NCBI GenBank assembly: GCA_965227155.1
Contig: OZ245731.1
Span: 3,348,001-3,412,000, forward strand
Reading direction: 5' to 3'
Length of the DNA stretch: 64,000 bases
Source: UBA6059 sp965227155
GTDB lineage: Bacteria; Bacteroidota; Bacteroidia; Cytophagales; Cyclobacteriaceae
The notes under the pieces are model-generated. The model made no database searches. It worked only from the letters and a program-made list of their open reading frames with translations, and had not been told where the DNA came from. Position numbers and translations under genes: made by a program. Below are positions 1 through 9,277 of this stretch, in pieces; position 1 is the first letter of the stretch; each line of letters opens with the position of its first letter.

Positions 1-1
1 T

Positions 2-811
2 GAAGTGGCAGAAGCATTGGTTACCAGTTCAAGGATCAATTTTTTCTCTTTCATAGGGTCACCAAAGGTGGGCTGGTACCTCCGCTCTAAGCTTGCACCT
101 GGTACGCGCTGCGCCCTGGAGCATGGAGGTGCTGCACCGGTAATTGTAGAACCGGATGCTGATATTGACAGCATGGTTCCTGCACTGGTAAAGGGAGGCT
201 ATTACCATGCTGGGCAGGTTTGCGTATCTGTACAAAGGGTATTTGTACACAAGTCTATCATCGATACAGTGAAGAAAAAGATGGTACAGACAATAGGCCA
301 GTTAAAAACAGGTGATCCCTTATCTTCGGAAACGGATGCCGGGCCATTAATTCTTCCGAGAGAGGTCGATCGGATAGAAGCCTGGGTAAAGGAGGCTGCA
401 GACGCAGGCGGAGAAATCATATGTGGAGGCAGGCGAATCTCAGAAACCTGCTTTGAACCTACTTTGGTGTTGAACCCACCGGCTGAGGTAAGTCTAAGCC
501 AAAAAGAAGTTTTTGGCCCTGTCGTGTGCCTCTACAGTTATGAAGATATGCACGAGGCGATAGCAAAAGCCAATGCTATTCCTTACCATTTTCAGGCGGC
601 TGTCTTCACGAAAAACATTGACCGAGCCATGGATGCTGTTCACAGACTCAATGCATCTGCAGTTATGATCAATGACCATACAGCTTTCCGGGTAGATTGG
701 ATGCCATTTGCCGGACGAGATGAAAGCGGCTTGGGCATTGGTAGCATACCACATACCATGCATGATGTAAGCCGGGAAAAAATGATGGTCATCAAAAGTG
801 ATGTGCTTTAG
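2..811 (+). CDS. Aldehyde dehydrogenase family protein, C-terminal part (5' end outside window)
   Basis: This is the C-terminal part of an NAD(P)-dependent aldehyde dehydrogenase, which oxidises an aldehyde to a carboxylate through a thioester intermediate. The reading frame is open to the left edge, so the N-terminal part is missing and the GTG at position 5 is not a true start. Visible hallmarks are the FIGSPKVG cofactor-loop motif, the general-base glutamate in LEHGGAAP, the nucleophilic cysteine in GQVCVS and the late KEVFGPV motif. The ending, with SGLGIGSIPH, fits the usual C-terminus of the family. The substrate cannot be told. No downstream gene on this strand is close, so it is probably the last gene of its unit. 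Confidence 0.9.
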   Translation, partial: EVAEALVTSSRINFFSFIGSPKVGWYLRSKLAPGTRCALEHGGAAPVIVEPDADIDSMVPALVKGGYYHAGQVCVSVQRVFVHKSIIDTVKKKMVQTIGQLKTGDPLSSETDAGPLILPREVDRIEAWVKEAADAGGEIICGGRRISETCFEPTLVLNPPAEVSLSQKEVFGPVVCLYSYEDMHEAIAKANAIPYHFQAAVFTKNIDRAMDAVHRLNASAVMINDHTAFRVDWMPFAGRDESGLGIGSIPHTMHDVSREKMMVIKSDVL

Positions 812-841
812 TTTTTCGTTTGAAAATCATTGAGCTGACGA

Positions 842-1222
842 TCATTTCTTCACCCTAAAATAAAGGCTACCCAAAAAGGCAACAATACCAACAACAGCAG
901 TTAGCGTATCAATCAAAGCAGCATTAAAAGAGTAACTAAGCAGTTTGTCAGCATAGTATTTTATAAATGAACCGGATAGGCCGGTTTCACCAAGCAGCCT
1001 TTTCACATCCCAATGCCAGTCTGTGAGTGGGCAATAGCCTATGTTGCCCACCATCCAGCCAATCAATACCCAGCTCAGCAAGGTGCCTGTAATTATATAA
1101 AAATGAAATTTACGCAGGGAAGGAATAAGCCATCCTATCATATTGAATACAGTAAGCCCACCATGCAGGAAGACAAAAAACCAATCCAGTAAGAGCAATT
1201 GTTCTCTGTTTAACGATTCCAT
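842..1222 (-). CDS. DUF2784-like small membrane protein
   Basis: This 126-residue protein has about four hydrophobic segments (roughly residues 8-32, 38-60, 95-118 and a weaker one between). It carries the motif YCPLTDWHW, which resembles the CPLT signature of DUF2784 membrane proteins. The function of that family is unknown. The gene stands alone, convergent with the aldehyde dehydrogenase and divergent from the sterol desaturase-like gene. The family call is from memory of the motif, so it is moderate. Confidence 0.65.
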   Translation of the reverse strand: MESLNREQLLLLDWFFVFLHGGLTVFNMIGWLIPSLRKFHFYIITGTLLSWVLIGWMVGNIGYCPLTDWHWDVKRLLGETGLSGSFIKYYADKLLSYSFNAALIDTLTAVVGIVAFLGSLYFRVKK

Positions 1223-1426
1223 AATAAAGGCAGGCCTTTCTTCAACAAAACACAGAAAATTTTATGAATCTTAATAATCTCTTATTAAATGACGCTCAAA
1301 ATTTTAAAATACCGTCTCAAGTATTATTATTGTGAATCATCTGATAGTTGCTTGAATTACACATTCAAAGTCAATAACGTTAAGAAATGATCAACCAACT
1401 AAATTACAAAAACCAAATTTTACCGT

Positions 1427-2344
1427 ATGAATTTTGACGTTGAAAGCGGGATGAAATTTATTTATCCCATTCTCCTCGGTTTTATGGTGCTGGAGTTTTT
1501 TGCTGCCAGGGAGAATTACAAGGATTTGAAAGATACTGCTGCTGGTTTTGGTATCGCTTTAGGCGCAAGTATCGTAGCTTCTTTTACGAAAGCAATAGCT
1601 GTATTCGTGGTATTTCAGTTTTTTTTCGATCTGCTGGCACCGATGAGGGAAAGCTTATTTGGCTACACCAGCGTTGGTTGGGCCTGGTGGGCATGGGTGC
1701 TATGCATATTGGGAGATGATTTTAGCTTTTATTGGCACCATCGTTTGTCACACACCATTAGATTGCTATGGGCAGCGCATGTGCCACACCACTCTTCGAA
1801 GCAGTTCAATTTAAGCGTATCTATCCGTAATGGCTGGTTCATTACACTGTATAAGCCAGTCTTTTGGCTTTGGTTGCCAATGCTGGGCTTTGAGCCGGTA
1901 ATGGTGGGTACGGCCCTTATCATCAACGCAACATACCAGTACTTTCTGCATACTCGCACCGTTAAGGATATGGGACTATTTGGGAAAATATTCAACACGC
2001 CATACGTACATCAGGTGCACCATTCTAGCAACGATGAATACCTGGATAAAAATCATGGAGGTATCCTTGTAATTTGGGATAAAATATTTGGCACCTGGCA
2101 GGATGTTATCGAAGGTGTGGAGCCTAAATATGGTATTGCCAAAGATCCGGAGACCTACAATCCAATTAAATTAAACACCCACGTATTTGAAGATATATGG
2201 AAGGACGTCAGAAAGGCACCTACTTTTAAGGATAAGCTGATGTATATTTTTGGTCCTCCCGGTTGGAGTCACGATGGTTCCAGCATGACAGCCAAGCAAA
2301 TTCAAGCCAAGCTGAAGGCTGAAAGACAACTTGCCCAGGCTTGA
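1427..2344 (+). CDS. Sterol desaturase / fatty acid hydroxylase family membrane protein
   Basis: This is a 305-residue integral membrane di-iron oxygenase. The three histidine clusters that bind the iron pair are present: HHRLSH (around residue 104), HVPHHS (around 118) and HQVHHS (around 197). Several hydrophobic segments lie before and between them. Family members hydroxylate or desaturate sterols, fatty acids or carotenoids, or cleave ether lipids, using oxygen. Nothing next to the gene identifies the substrate. It is a single gene followed by a strong terminator. The ATG at 1427 follows an A-rich stretch, as is usual for Bacteroidota starts. Confidence 0.88.
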   Translation: MNFDVESGMKFIYPILLGFMVLEFFAARENYKDLKDTAAGFGIALGASIVASFTKAIAVFVVFQFFFDLLAPMRESLFGYTSVGWAWWAWVLCILGDDFSFYWHHRLSHTIRLLWAAHVPHHSSKQFNLSVSIRNGWFITLYKPVFWLWLPMLGFEPVMVGTALIINATYQYFLHTRTVKDMGLFGKIFNTPYVHQVHHSSNDEYLDKNHGGILVIWDKIFGTWQDVIEGVEPKYGIAKDPETYNPIKLNTHVFEDIWKDVRKAPTFKDKLMYIFGPPGWSHDGSSMTAKQIQAKLKAERQLAQA

Positions 2345-2367
2345 TCTAAATACAGAAGACCTTATTG

Positions 2368-2404
2368 AAAACCCTTTTGCAAGCACTTTGTGAAAGGGTT
2401 TTTT
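2368..2404 (+). terminator. Rho-independent terminator after the sterol desaturase-like gene
   Basis: A 10-bp perfect stem (AAAACCCTTT at 2368-2377 pairing with 2393-2402) is followed by a run of six T residues ending at 2404. It lies 24 nt after the stop codon and before the PaiB-like gene. Confidence 0.85.
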
Positions 2405-2432
2405 CTTAGATTACAGTTTTTCAAAAAGTCAG

Positions 2433-3044
2433 ATGTATATCCCAAAGCATTTTGAAGGGCCACCCAAGGCAGAAGTGGTCAGCTTTCTCGAAACCAATAA
2501 TTTCGGTGCATTGGTTGTGAACCTGAAGCATGGCATGGAGGCTGTTCATTTACCTTTCATTATCAAGAATGAAGAAAAGATCATAATTGAGGCTCATATT
2601 TCCAGAGGTAACCAGATCAGGTCAGCCATTGAAAATCGACAGGAGGGTTTATTAATCGTTACAGGTCCTCATTATTATATTTCGCCCACGTATTATGATC
2701 ATGAGAACGTGCCCACCTGGAATTATCAGGCAGTACATGCATCTGGAAACCTGGAGATACTGGAAGGTATGGCACTAAGGGAATCTCTTCAGCAACTGGT
2801 AAGAGAAAATGAACATCGAAATGGCACCACATTTTCGATGGATGAGCTATCTGAAAAATTTGTAAACCGGGAGCTTAAGGGAATAGTGGGATTTAGACTA
2901 ATCGTACATGACCTGCAGGTGCAATACAAATTGAGCCAAAATCGTGATTCAAAGAATCATGAAAAGATTGTCTCCTCACTTGATCAAAAAAACAGTACTG
3001 AGGCATCGAAACTAGCAGCAGCAATGAGAAAAAACCGAACTTAG
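2433..3044 (+). CDS. FMN-binding negative transcriptional regulator, PaiB family
   Basis: This 203-residue protein matches the PaiB family, a split-barrel FMN-binding fold first described as a negative regulator of sporulation and protease genes in Bacillus. Recognisable parts are the N-terminal MYIPKHFEG, the middle segment HISRGNQ, and YISPTYYDHENVPTWNY, which is typical of the family. The last 40 residues are polar and look disordered. The true biochemical role of PaiB proteins is not settled. The stop codon overlaps the stop of the convergent PepSY gene by 3 nt, leaving no room for a separate terminator between them. Confidence 0.85.
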   Translation: MYIPKHFEGPPKAEVVSFLETNNFGALVVNLKHGMEAVHLPFIIKNEEKIIIEAHISRGNQIRSAIENRQEGLLIVTGPHYYISPTYYDHENVPTWNYQAVHASGNLEILEGMALRESLQQLVRENEHRNGTTFSMDELSEKFVNRELKGIVGFRLIVHDLQVQYKLSQNRDSKNHEKIVSSLDQKNSTEASKLAAAMRKNRT

Positions 3045-3601
3045 TTTCTTTTAATCTTCCTGATTTTCCAGGGGCCGTACCATAGCCAAACCCCGGTAAA
3101 AATCATCACCACGAGCCCAAAACCCAGCAGATTCATGCTCACTAGCTTGAACAGGTCGCTGATGATAGATCCATCATGAATTTGCTCTACCAGATCTGAA
3201 TAGCGCTTTTCCAACGACAGTACTTCACCACTTTTACCATCGATCTGGACTTCCCAATAGCCGGGTTGGTATAGAACCTTTGCAATGCCCTTGTCAGGTC
3301 TTACATCAATCCTATCCAAGGTTATTTGTTCCTCAAGATGAGTGGCTACATGGGCATTAGAAATGGATTCCAACTGAGCAAGAGGCATCCATTCATCCAG
3401 TGATTTGCCCGCACCTTTCTGGGTAGGGGGCTGAATAATGTCCACATCCTTTTTCCATGCTAGAATTATACCTGTCAATGCACTGATGAATAGTAAAACA
3501 GCAAGAATCAAACCCAGGTAATGGTGAATTTTCCTCCAAAACCTTGTCTCGTGCGATAGCTTTTTTACCTTTCTTTTTAATATCTTATTGGGAGTGGTCA
3601 T
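3041..3601 (-). CDS. PepSY-associated transmembrane protein
   Basis: This 186-residue protein has one transmembrane helix near residues 27-48 (GLILAVLLFISALTGIILAW), a periplasmic PepSY-like region, and a second helix near residues 155-177. The WRKIHHYLGL motif just before the first helix is typical of PepSY-TM proteins, which in other species act in iron or siderophore reduction and uptake. It is short for the family (often 350-500 residues), so it represents the minimal two-helix form. It is convergent with the PaiB-like gene and divergent from the CHAT gene, with no iron genes beside it. Confidence 0.8.
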   Translation of the reverse strand: MTTPNKILKRKVKKLSHETRFWRKIHHYLGLILAVLLFISALTGIILAWKKDVDIIQPPTQKGAGKSLDEWMPLAQLESISNAHVATHLEEQITLDRIDVRPDKGIAKVLYQPGYWEVQIDGKSGEVLSLEKRYSDLVEQIHDGSIISDLFKLVSMNLLGFGLVVMIFTGVWLWYGPWKIRKIKRN

Positions 3602-3709
3602 ACAGCGAATTGCAGAATTAATTATTTAAAAGATCATTAGGAAACCGTACAGATAATAGTTCAATTTTACGGGAGACTTACCTGCCAGTTTTTATTAACA
3701 GTGTAGCCA

Positions 3710-6667
3710 ATGAAAAATTTCAGCCTTACTATCTTTCTTATACTTTGCACTTCAATGAGCCTGCAGGCTCAGTTTGGCAAGTTTCTCAAAGAGAAAGTCA
3801 AAGAAGTGGCCAAAGATGTAATTGATCCTGAAGAGCAAAAGCAAAGGTTACGGGATAAGCAATTACAAAAAGACACTACTTTCTACAATTATGCTTTTGC
3901 TCAAAACGATAAAGCAGATTTTTTCAATTCTAAAGATGATAATCAAAGCATACTTTTAGGGGCATTGAAATTTCAGGAAGCAGACGATGAGGATACTGAC
4001 TTGGAATTGAATCGATATGAAGAAGCTTTTGATCATAATAGAAAAGGGTCGAATTTATTGTTTGTCAACGATTTGTTGGCCGCTTCCAATTTCTGGTCTG
4101 CTCTGGGTGTGTACCTCGATGAGGAATCGGAATCTGATGCACTTTCCTCGATGCTGGTAGCTCGAATTTTCGACAGGGATCTTTCCAATAGTGGCAACCA
4201 ACTGCTTGGCATGATGAACGAAATAACCGCTCAGGATTTAGAACAGCCTGATTATTATGCCATCGCCAAAACGGTGAGCAATCTGGCCATATTCTACCAT
4301 GCCAGCGGGCAATATGCCTTAGCCAGTGAACTCAGTGAAGCCAACCAGGTATTTATTGGGCAATGGATAGGCAGGGGTAGCCTTGCAATGGCTGCCGAGC
4401 TCAATAATTATGCAGTTGTGTTAAGGGATCAGGGAGAGTACTCCACTGCGGAAAAAACCTTTGAGACTGCCCGACAAATATTGAATAACAGGGGTGAGGA
4501 AGAGTCCCTTTCCTATGCTTTGTTGCTTAACAATAAGGCAATGCTGCTTGCATCGCTGGGTCGCTATACAGAAGCTGAGCAACTGCTTAACCAATGCATC
4601 AGTCTTGCGGAAGAGGATCTCAATACAAAAGGATCGAGTTTCACCAAGTTCAAGATCAATCTGGGGCTTGTCAAACAGGAGCAGGAGGACTATAGTGAAG
4701 CTGAAGCGATTTACAACGAAGTGCTTGCACTCAAAGAAAAGCGATTTGGCAAAAGGCACGAAGATTACGCAGCTGTACAGAATAATCTGGCCGCCTTATA
4801 TATGGAAACCGGAAATGAGGAGGCTGTAGAACCGCTTTTACTCAATGCACTGGATATTTATGAATCAAAGCTCGGCACGGAGCATCCAGCATATGCCAGC
4901 ACACTGGTCAATCTGGGCAAATTATATACCCAAACAAAAGCATTCGATAAAGCCGCAGGAAGATTTGAGCAAGCAAGGGAAATCTATGAGCAAAATTTCG
5001 GGTCCCTTAACCCTCGTTTTATAGAAGTGCTGGGTGAATTAGGAAAGGTAAAGTGGTTACAAGGAGCATATGAAGAAGCTGATGCCTATTTTCAATCCAA
5101 TATAGAAAAGAATATGGCCTTGCTGGAAGCTTATTTTCCAGCCATGAGTGAAAATGAAAAAGCAAAGTACTGGCAGACGGTAAGGCCCTCTTTGCTCACT
5201 TATTACAATTATGCTATTGCCAGAGCGGGATCTGCGCCACAGCACCTAAAATCGGTTTATGAACTGCAGCTGAAGACCAAAGGCATACTGCTGAACAGCA
5301 CCACACGTGTGAAAAATGAAATCCTGAATGGCAATAATGAATCTTTGAAAAATCTCTACAATGAGTGGATCAATACCAGAGAACAGCTGGCCAACTATTA
5401 CACCTACAGCAAGGCACAGTTGATTGAACAGAAAATTGACCTGGCAGCGATAGAGCAATCAGCCAACGAGCTGGAAAAGCAACTTTCAGAGCAGTCTTCA
5501 GCCTTTGCTGATGCATCGGGATTACCTCAAATGAAACTTGAGGATATCATGCAAAATATGAAGCCCGGTGAAATCGCCATTGAGGTCATCAGGCTTCCAA
5601 AGTTTGATTTAGGACTCACCCAGGATGTTTATTATGCTTTTCTGATCGTCGAGCACGGAGCTCAGTATCCAAAAGTGGCACTGGTCGAGAATGGAAATGA
5701 ATTAGAGACCAAATTTGCAAATGCCTATAGGAAGCAAATCCAATTTCAAACAGAGGATGACTACAGCTATGATAAGTTTTGGGCACCGGTTGCTGCAAAA
5801 ATCAGTGATGCATCAAAAATCTACCTGAGTCCCGATGGCGTGTATAACCAGGTAAATGTGCTGACCTTGAAAAAGCCCGATGGAGGCTATTTACTTGATG
5901 ACTTGCAAATGGTAACTGTGTCCAGTACCCGGTCACTTGGAAGCCAGCCAAAGCAAAAAACAGGACGGGAAATCGTGATGGTAGGTGCTCCGGAATACGG
6001 CGATCCTCAAAAGCTTGCCCCGCTTCCGGGCACCAGGAAGGAAATAGAGACCATAGCAAGCATGCTTAAGAGCAAGCAAATGCCCGTAAAGACTTATCTT
6101 GAGTCTGCAGCAAAAGAAGAGGTGTTTAAAAGCTCAATTCAATCTCCAGAGATATTACACATTGCAACACATGGGTTTTTCTTAACCGATATCAACCAGC
6201 AAAAGCAGGATAATGTGTTTGGCATTTCCATAGACAAAGCTGCAGAAAACCCCCTGCTAAGGGCAGGGTTGATGTTTACACATGCCGCCCGGGTGATGGA
6301 CAATGTTGATTCCAAAGAGGTAAGCACCAGCAATGATGGCATTCTTACCGCCTATGAGGCCATGCTGATGGATCTTACGGATACAGAAATGGTCATCCTT
6401 AGTGCCTGTGAGACCGGCCTTGGGGAAATAAAAGCCGGCGAGGGTGTATATGGCTTACAGCGTGCCTTTCAGGTGGCCGGAGCAGATAACATCATCATGA
6501 GCCTGTGGAAAGTAAATGATGAAGCGACCCAGCAAATGATGACCAGCTTTTATCAAAACTGGCTGGCAAGCGGTGATAGAGAAGCAGCTTTCAGGAAAGC
6601 GCAGCAATCGGTAAAGGCTAAATTCGAAGCGCCTTATTATTGGGGTGCATTTGTAATGATGAACTGA
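3710..6667 (+). CDS. Exported TPR-CHAT domain protein (caspase-like peptidase family)
   Basis: This 985-residue protein starts with a signal peptide (about residues 1-20, ending LQAQ). A long helical region follows, with tetratricopeptide-like repeats at roughly residues 185-450, including repeated LNNLA and NYAVVL-type helices. A linker of about 200 residues comes next. The C-terminal CHAT domain spans about residues 690-985. The catalytic pair expected of CHAT peptidases is intact: His821 in HIATHGFF and Cys900 in SACETGLG. CHAT domains are caspase-fold proteases; export to the periplasm or surface is inferred from the signal peptide. A small DUF2306-like membrane gene begins 6 nt after the stop, so the two are probably co-transcribed. 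The substrate is unknown. Confidence 0.88.
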   Translation: MKNFSLTIFLILCTSMSLQAQFGKFLKEKVKEVAKDVIDPEEQKQRLRDKQLQKDTTFYNYAFAQNDKADFFNSKDDNQSILLGALKFQEADDEDTDLELNRYEEAFDHNRKGSNLLFVNDLLAASNFWSALGVYLDEESESDALSSMLVARIFDRDLSNSGNQLLGMMNEITAQDLEQPDYYAIAKTVSNLAIFYHASGQYALASELSEANQVFIGQWIGRGSLAMAAELNNYAVVLRDQGEYSTAEKTFETARQILNNRGEEESLSYALLLNNKAMLLASLGRYTEAEQLLNQCISLAEEDLNTKGSSFTKFKINLGLVKQEQEDYSEAEAIYNEVLALKEKRFGKRHEDYAAVQNNLAALYMETGNEEAVEPLLLNALDIYESKLGTEHPAYASTLVNLGKLYTQTKAFDKAAGRFEQAREIYEQNFGSLNPRFIEVLGELGKVKWLQGAYEEADAYFQSNIEKNMALLEAYFPAMSENEKAKYWQTVRPSLLTYYNYAIARAGSAPQHLKSVYELQLKTKGILLNSTTRVKNEILNGNNESLKNLYNEWINTREQLANYYTYSKAQLIEQKIDLAAIEQSANELEKQLSEQSSAFADASGLPQMKLEDIMQNMKPGEIAIEVIRLPKFDLGLTQDVYYAFLIVEHGAQYPKVALVENGNELETKFANAYRKQIQFQTEDDYSYDKFWAPVAAKISDASKIYLSPDGVYNQVNVLTLKKPDGGYLLDDLQMVTVSSTRSLGSQPKQKTGREIVMVGAPEYGDPQKLAPLPGTRKEIETIASMLKSKQMPVKTYLESAAKEEVFKSSIQSPEILHIATHGFFLTDINQQKQDNVFGISIDKAAENPLLRAGLMFTHAARVMDNVDSKEVSTSNDGILTAYEAMLMDLTDTEMVILSACETGLGEIKAGEGVYGLQRAFQVAGADNIIMSLWKVNDEATQQMMTSFYQNWLASGDREAAFRKAQQSVKAKFEAPYYWGAFVMMN

Positions 6668-6673
6668 TTACAT

Positions 6674-7063
6674 ATGGATTACGATATGCTCATGTTCATG
6701 CACCTCGGTACCGTTGTGCCGGCATTTTTCATTGGTACTTTATTGCTACTGATCAGGAAAGGAACAGCCTTGCACAAGCGGTCAGGTCGCGTATTCATGG
6801 TATTGATGATTATTACCGCAACGATTGCACTGTTTATGCCAGCCCATGTAGGAAGCCGGTTTTTGGGCCATTTTGGGTGGATCCATTCTTTTTGTGTGAT
6901 TACCTTGATCAGTGCGCCTTATGGATGGTATGCCGCGGTTAAGGGAAATATCCGGGGTCATCAGATCAATATGATACTGTTGTACTTTGGCGCTTTGGTT
7001 ATTGCAGGAGGCTTCACTTTTGTACCTGGCCGTTACCTGTACGAATTATTTTTCGCTCAATAA
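6674..7063 (+). CDS. DUF2306-like small membrane protein
   Basis: This 129-residue protein has four predicted transmembrane helices. It shows a pattern I associate with DUF2306: an early MHLG histidine, RKGTALHKRSGRVFM after the first helix, HFGWIHSF in the middle, and FVPGRYL near the end. The function is unknown. It starts 6 nt after the CHAT gene. It shares the KGT-x-H-x3-GRV pattern with the protein encoded at 9844-10539, on the far side of the molybdenum hydroxylase genes, so the two may be distant paralogues. Confidence 0.75.
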   Translation: MDYDMLMFMHLGTVVPAFFIGTLLLLIRKGTALHKRSGRVFMVLMIITATIALFMPAHVGSRFLGHFGWIHSFCVITLISAPYGWYAAVKGNIRGHQINMILLYFGALVIAGGFTFVPGRYLYELFFAQ

Positions 7064-7092
7064 AAAAACCGGCGATTAATGATCACCGGTTT
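7062..7092 (-). terminator. Rho-independent terminator of the molybdenum hydroxylase operon (possibly bidirectional)
   Basis: AAACCGG at 7066-7072 pairs with CCGGTTT at 7086-7092. Read on the minus strand, the hairpin runs directly into a stretch of seven T residues (complement of 7062-7068), the classic form for a gene ending at 7122. On the plus strand the T run is short, so termination of the DUF2306-like gene here would be weaker. Confidence 0.8.
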
Positions 7093-7121
7093 AGCATTAA
7101 TAATTCAGTATTCCCTAATAC

Positions 7122-9257
7122 TTAACCTAATACAATCTTTTCTTTCATAAATGGTTGCTTATACAAGCGCTTGCCAGTGGCTTTGTATATAGCATTGGCA
7201 ATGGCACCACCCGCCGGTGGCAGTGTGGGCTCACCAAGTCCGGTAGGATGGTTGTGACTCTCCACGAAAAACACCTCAATTGGAGGCGCTTCCGGCATTC
7301 TGATCAGTCTGTATTGATCAAAATTGTTTTGCTGTGGCTGACCATTGTAGAAAGCAAAATCCCCAAACAATGCATGACCAATACCGTCAACAATACCCCC
7401 TTCAATCTGATTGATGGCAGCAAGAGGATTGATCACAATACCGCAATCCACTGCACAGTACACCTTTTTTACTACAGGGTTACCTTTTTCAAAAGCAACT
7501 TCAGCTACTTCTGCAACATAAGAGTTGTGTGAATAGTAGGCACTAAACCCTTTGGTGATGCCTTCTTCCGCAGGTTCTTTCCATTTAGATTTTTCAGCAG
7601 CCAGCTTAATTACGCCTACAAATTTATCTACATCATATTCCAATGCACCGGTAGGGTTATTCTTAGCTTGATCGAACAACTCCAGTCTGAAATCTACAGG
7701 GTCTTTGCCCAGCTCTTCGGCTACCTCATCCAGGAATGCCTGTTCTGCATAGGCCAGAAAGTTGGTAATTGGGGCTCTCCAGGCGCCGGTAGTGATATTA
7801 CTTTTAAGTTCTTGAGATTCCACCAGATAATGAGGCATAGCGGTAGCCGGGAAATTATTCTCACGGGTAGCGTTACCCATATTTACACCTGCACCTACCA
7901 AATGGTAAGCGGTCATTTTACCATCTTTTAATCCGGCTTTGAATCGATATTTAGATCCCGGACGGTATGTGCCTGCGGTCATGTCATCTTCACGGCTGAA
8001 GACCACCTGAATAGGTTTCCCGCTTTTATCAGAAATTTCAGCTGCTTCCAGCACAAAATCACCGTATAAGCGTCTACCAAAGCCACCACCCATACGGGTC
8101 ATATCGATAGAAATTTCCTTTTCAGGTCTTCCCAACAGTTCAGACACGCGCTTTCTGGTCCACTCCGGCGTTTGAATAGGCCCAATCAATTCTACTTTTT
8201 GCGGAGTAACGTGGGCAAAGAAGTTCATAGGCTCGAGGGTATTGTGAGGAAGGAAAGGGGCCTCATACACTTTTTCGATTACCTGATCCGCTATCGCAAA
8301 TTGTGCTTCCACATCGCCATCCTTTCGTTTAGGCTCTTCCGCTTTTTTGTATAATAACGCTCTAAGCTCCTTATCGTGATACTGGGTGCTCTCCAGCATA
8401 GTATCTTCTTCCCACTCGGCGGTAAGCGCATTTTTACCTTTCATAGCGGCCCAGGTGCTATTGGCAAGCACGGCTACTTTATCACCAAAGCGGACTACAT
8501 CCTGCACACCATTAACTTTTCGGGCTTCCGTATCATCAAATGATTTCAATTTTAGGCCAAATGCTGGTGGCCGCATCACAGCAGCGCGCAACATACCCTC
8601 TCTTCTAAAATCAAGACCGAACAATGGCTGACCGGTTATGATACCTTCGATATCTACATTGCCCTTTCCCTGACCTATAATGGTAAAATCTTTAGGGTCT
8701 TTCAGGTTTACTTTTTCGGGCACAACCATGCCAGAAGCTTCCTGTGCTATTTCCGCGTAGGTAATGCTGTTTCCATTTTTATCTTTGATTACACCAGCCT
8801 TAGTTGTGCAATCACTGGTATTGACATTCCATTTTTTGGCAGCAGCGTTGACCAGCATCTGCCTGGCGGTGGCACCTGCCATCCGAAGCCCTTCCCAGCT
8901 TTGGCGAATCGATTGGCTTCCGCCAGCTACCTGTCGGGTGAATGCATCCGTATTCAGCGGTGCCTGCTCCACGATGACATTTTCCCAGGCAACATCCAGC
9001 TCTTCGGCCACAATCATGGGCATGGAGGTTTTTACATTCTGACCGATCTCCGGATTGGGAGACATGATGGTTATTTTTCCGTCGCTGGCGATTTTCAAAA
9101 AGGCATTGATGTCAAACCAATCTGCAGGTGCGTTTTTCACCTGATCTGCCGGCGAACAGGAAACTGTCAAGCTGAAGCCAAGCAACAACCCACCCCCTGA
9201 AGCGGCCGAAACCTTTAGAAACGATCTTCTTTTGAATTGAGTATTGATCAAAGACAT
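7122..9257 (-). CDS. Molybdopterin-binding subunit of an isoquinoline 1-oxidoreductase-type dehydrogenase (IorB-like)
   Basis: This is the large, 711-residue subunit of a xanthine dehydrogenase-family molybdenum hydroxylase. Such enzymes hydroxylate aldehydes or N-heterocycles with water as the oxygen source. A twin-arginine signal (KRRSFLKVSAA, residues 9-19, then a hydrophobic stretch ending at SCSP) points to folded export to the periplasm, as in IorB-type enzymes. The GGGFGRRL motif near residue 385 matches the molybdopterin-binding loop. LGEPTLPPAGGAIANA near the C-terminus includes the expected active-site glutamate. The 2Fe-2S subunit gene lies 20 nt upstream in the same operon. No FAD subunit and no cytochrome c subunit is adjacent, so the electron acceptor is unknown. 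The substrate cannot be told. Confidence 0.88.
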   Translation of the reverse strand: MSLINTQFKRRSFLKVSAASGGGLLLGFSLTVSCSPADQVKNAPADWFDINAFLKIASDGKITIMSPNPEIGQNVKTSMPMIVAEELDVAWENVIVEQAPLNTDAFTRQVAGGSQSIRQSWEGLRMAGATARQMLVNAAAKKWNVNTSDCTTKAGVIKDKNGNSITYAEIAQEASGMVVPEKVNLKDPKDFTIIGQGKGNVDIEGIITGQPLFGLDFRREGMLRAAVMRPPAFGLKLKSFDDTEARKVNGVQDVVRFGDKVAVLANSTWAAMKGKNALTAEWEEDTMLESTQYHDKELRALLYKKAEEPKRKDGDVEAQFAIADQVIEKVYEAPFLPHNTLEPMNFFAHVTPQKVELIGPIQTPEWTRKRVSELLGRPEKEISIDMTRMGGGFGRRLYGDFVLEAAEISDKSGKPIQVVFSREDDMTAGTYRPGSKYRFKAGLKDGKMTAYHLVGAGVNMGNATRENNFPATAMPHYLVESQELKSNITTGAWRAPITNFLAYAEQAFLDEVAEELGKDPVDFRLELFDQAKNNPTGALEYDVDKFVGVIKLAAEKSKWKEPAEEGITKGFSAYYSHNSYVAEVAEVAFEKGNPVVKKVYCAVDCGIVINPLAAINQIEGGIVDGIGHALFGDFAFYNGQPQQNNFDQYRLIRMPEAPPIEVFFVESHNHPTGLGEPTLPPAGGAIANAIYKATGKRLYKQPFMKEKIVLG

Positions 9258-9277
9258 GATTTTTCAGTTTGAGTGGA

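Noticed and set aside
6640..6942. A 100-codon open frame overlapping the end of the CHAT gene and the DUF2306-like gene
   Set aside because: It is a different frame of the DUF2306-like gene with no hydrophobic or family pattern of its own.
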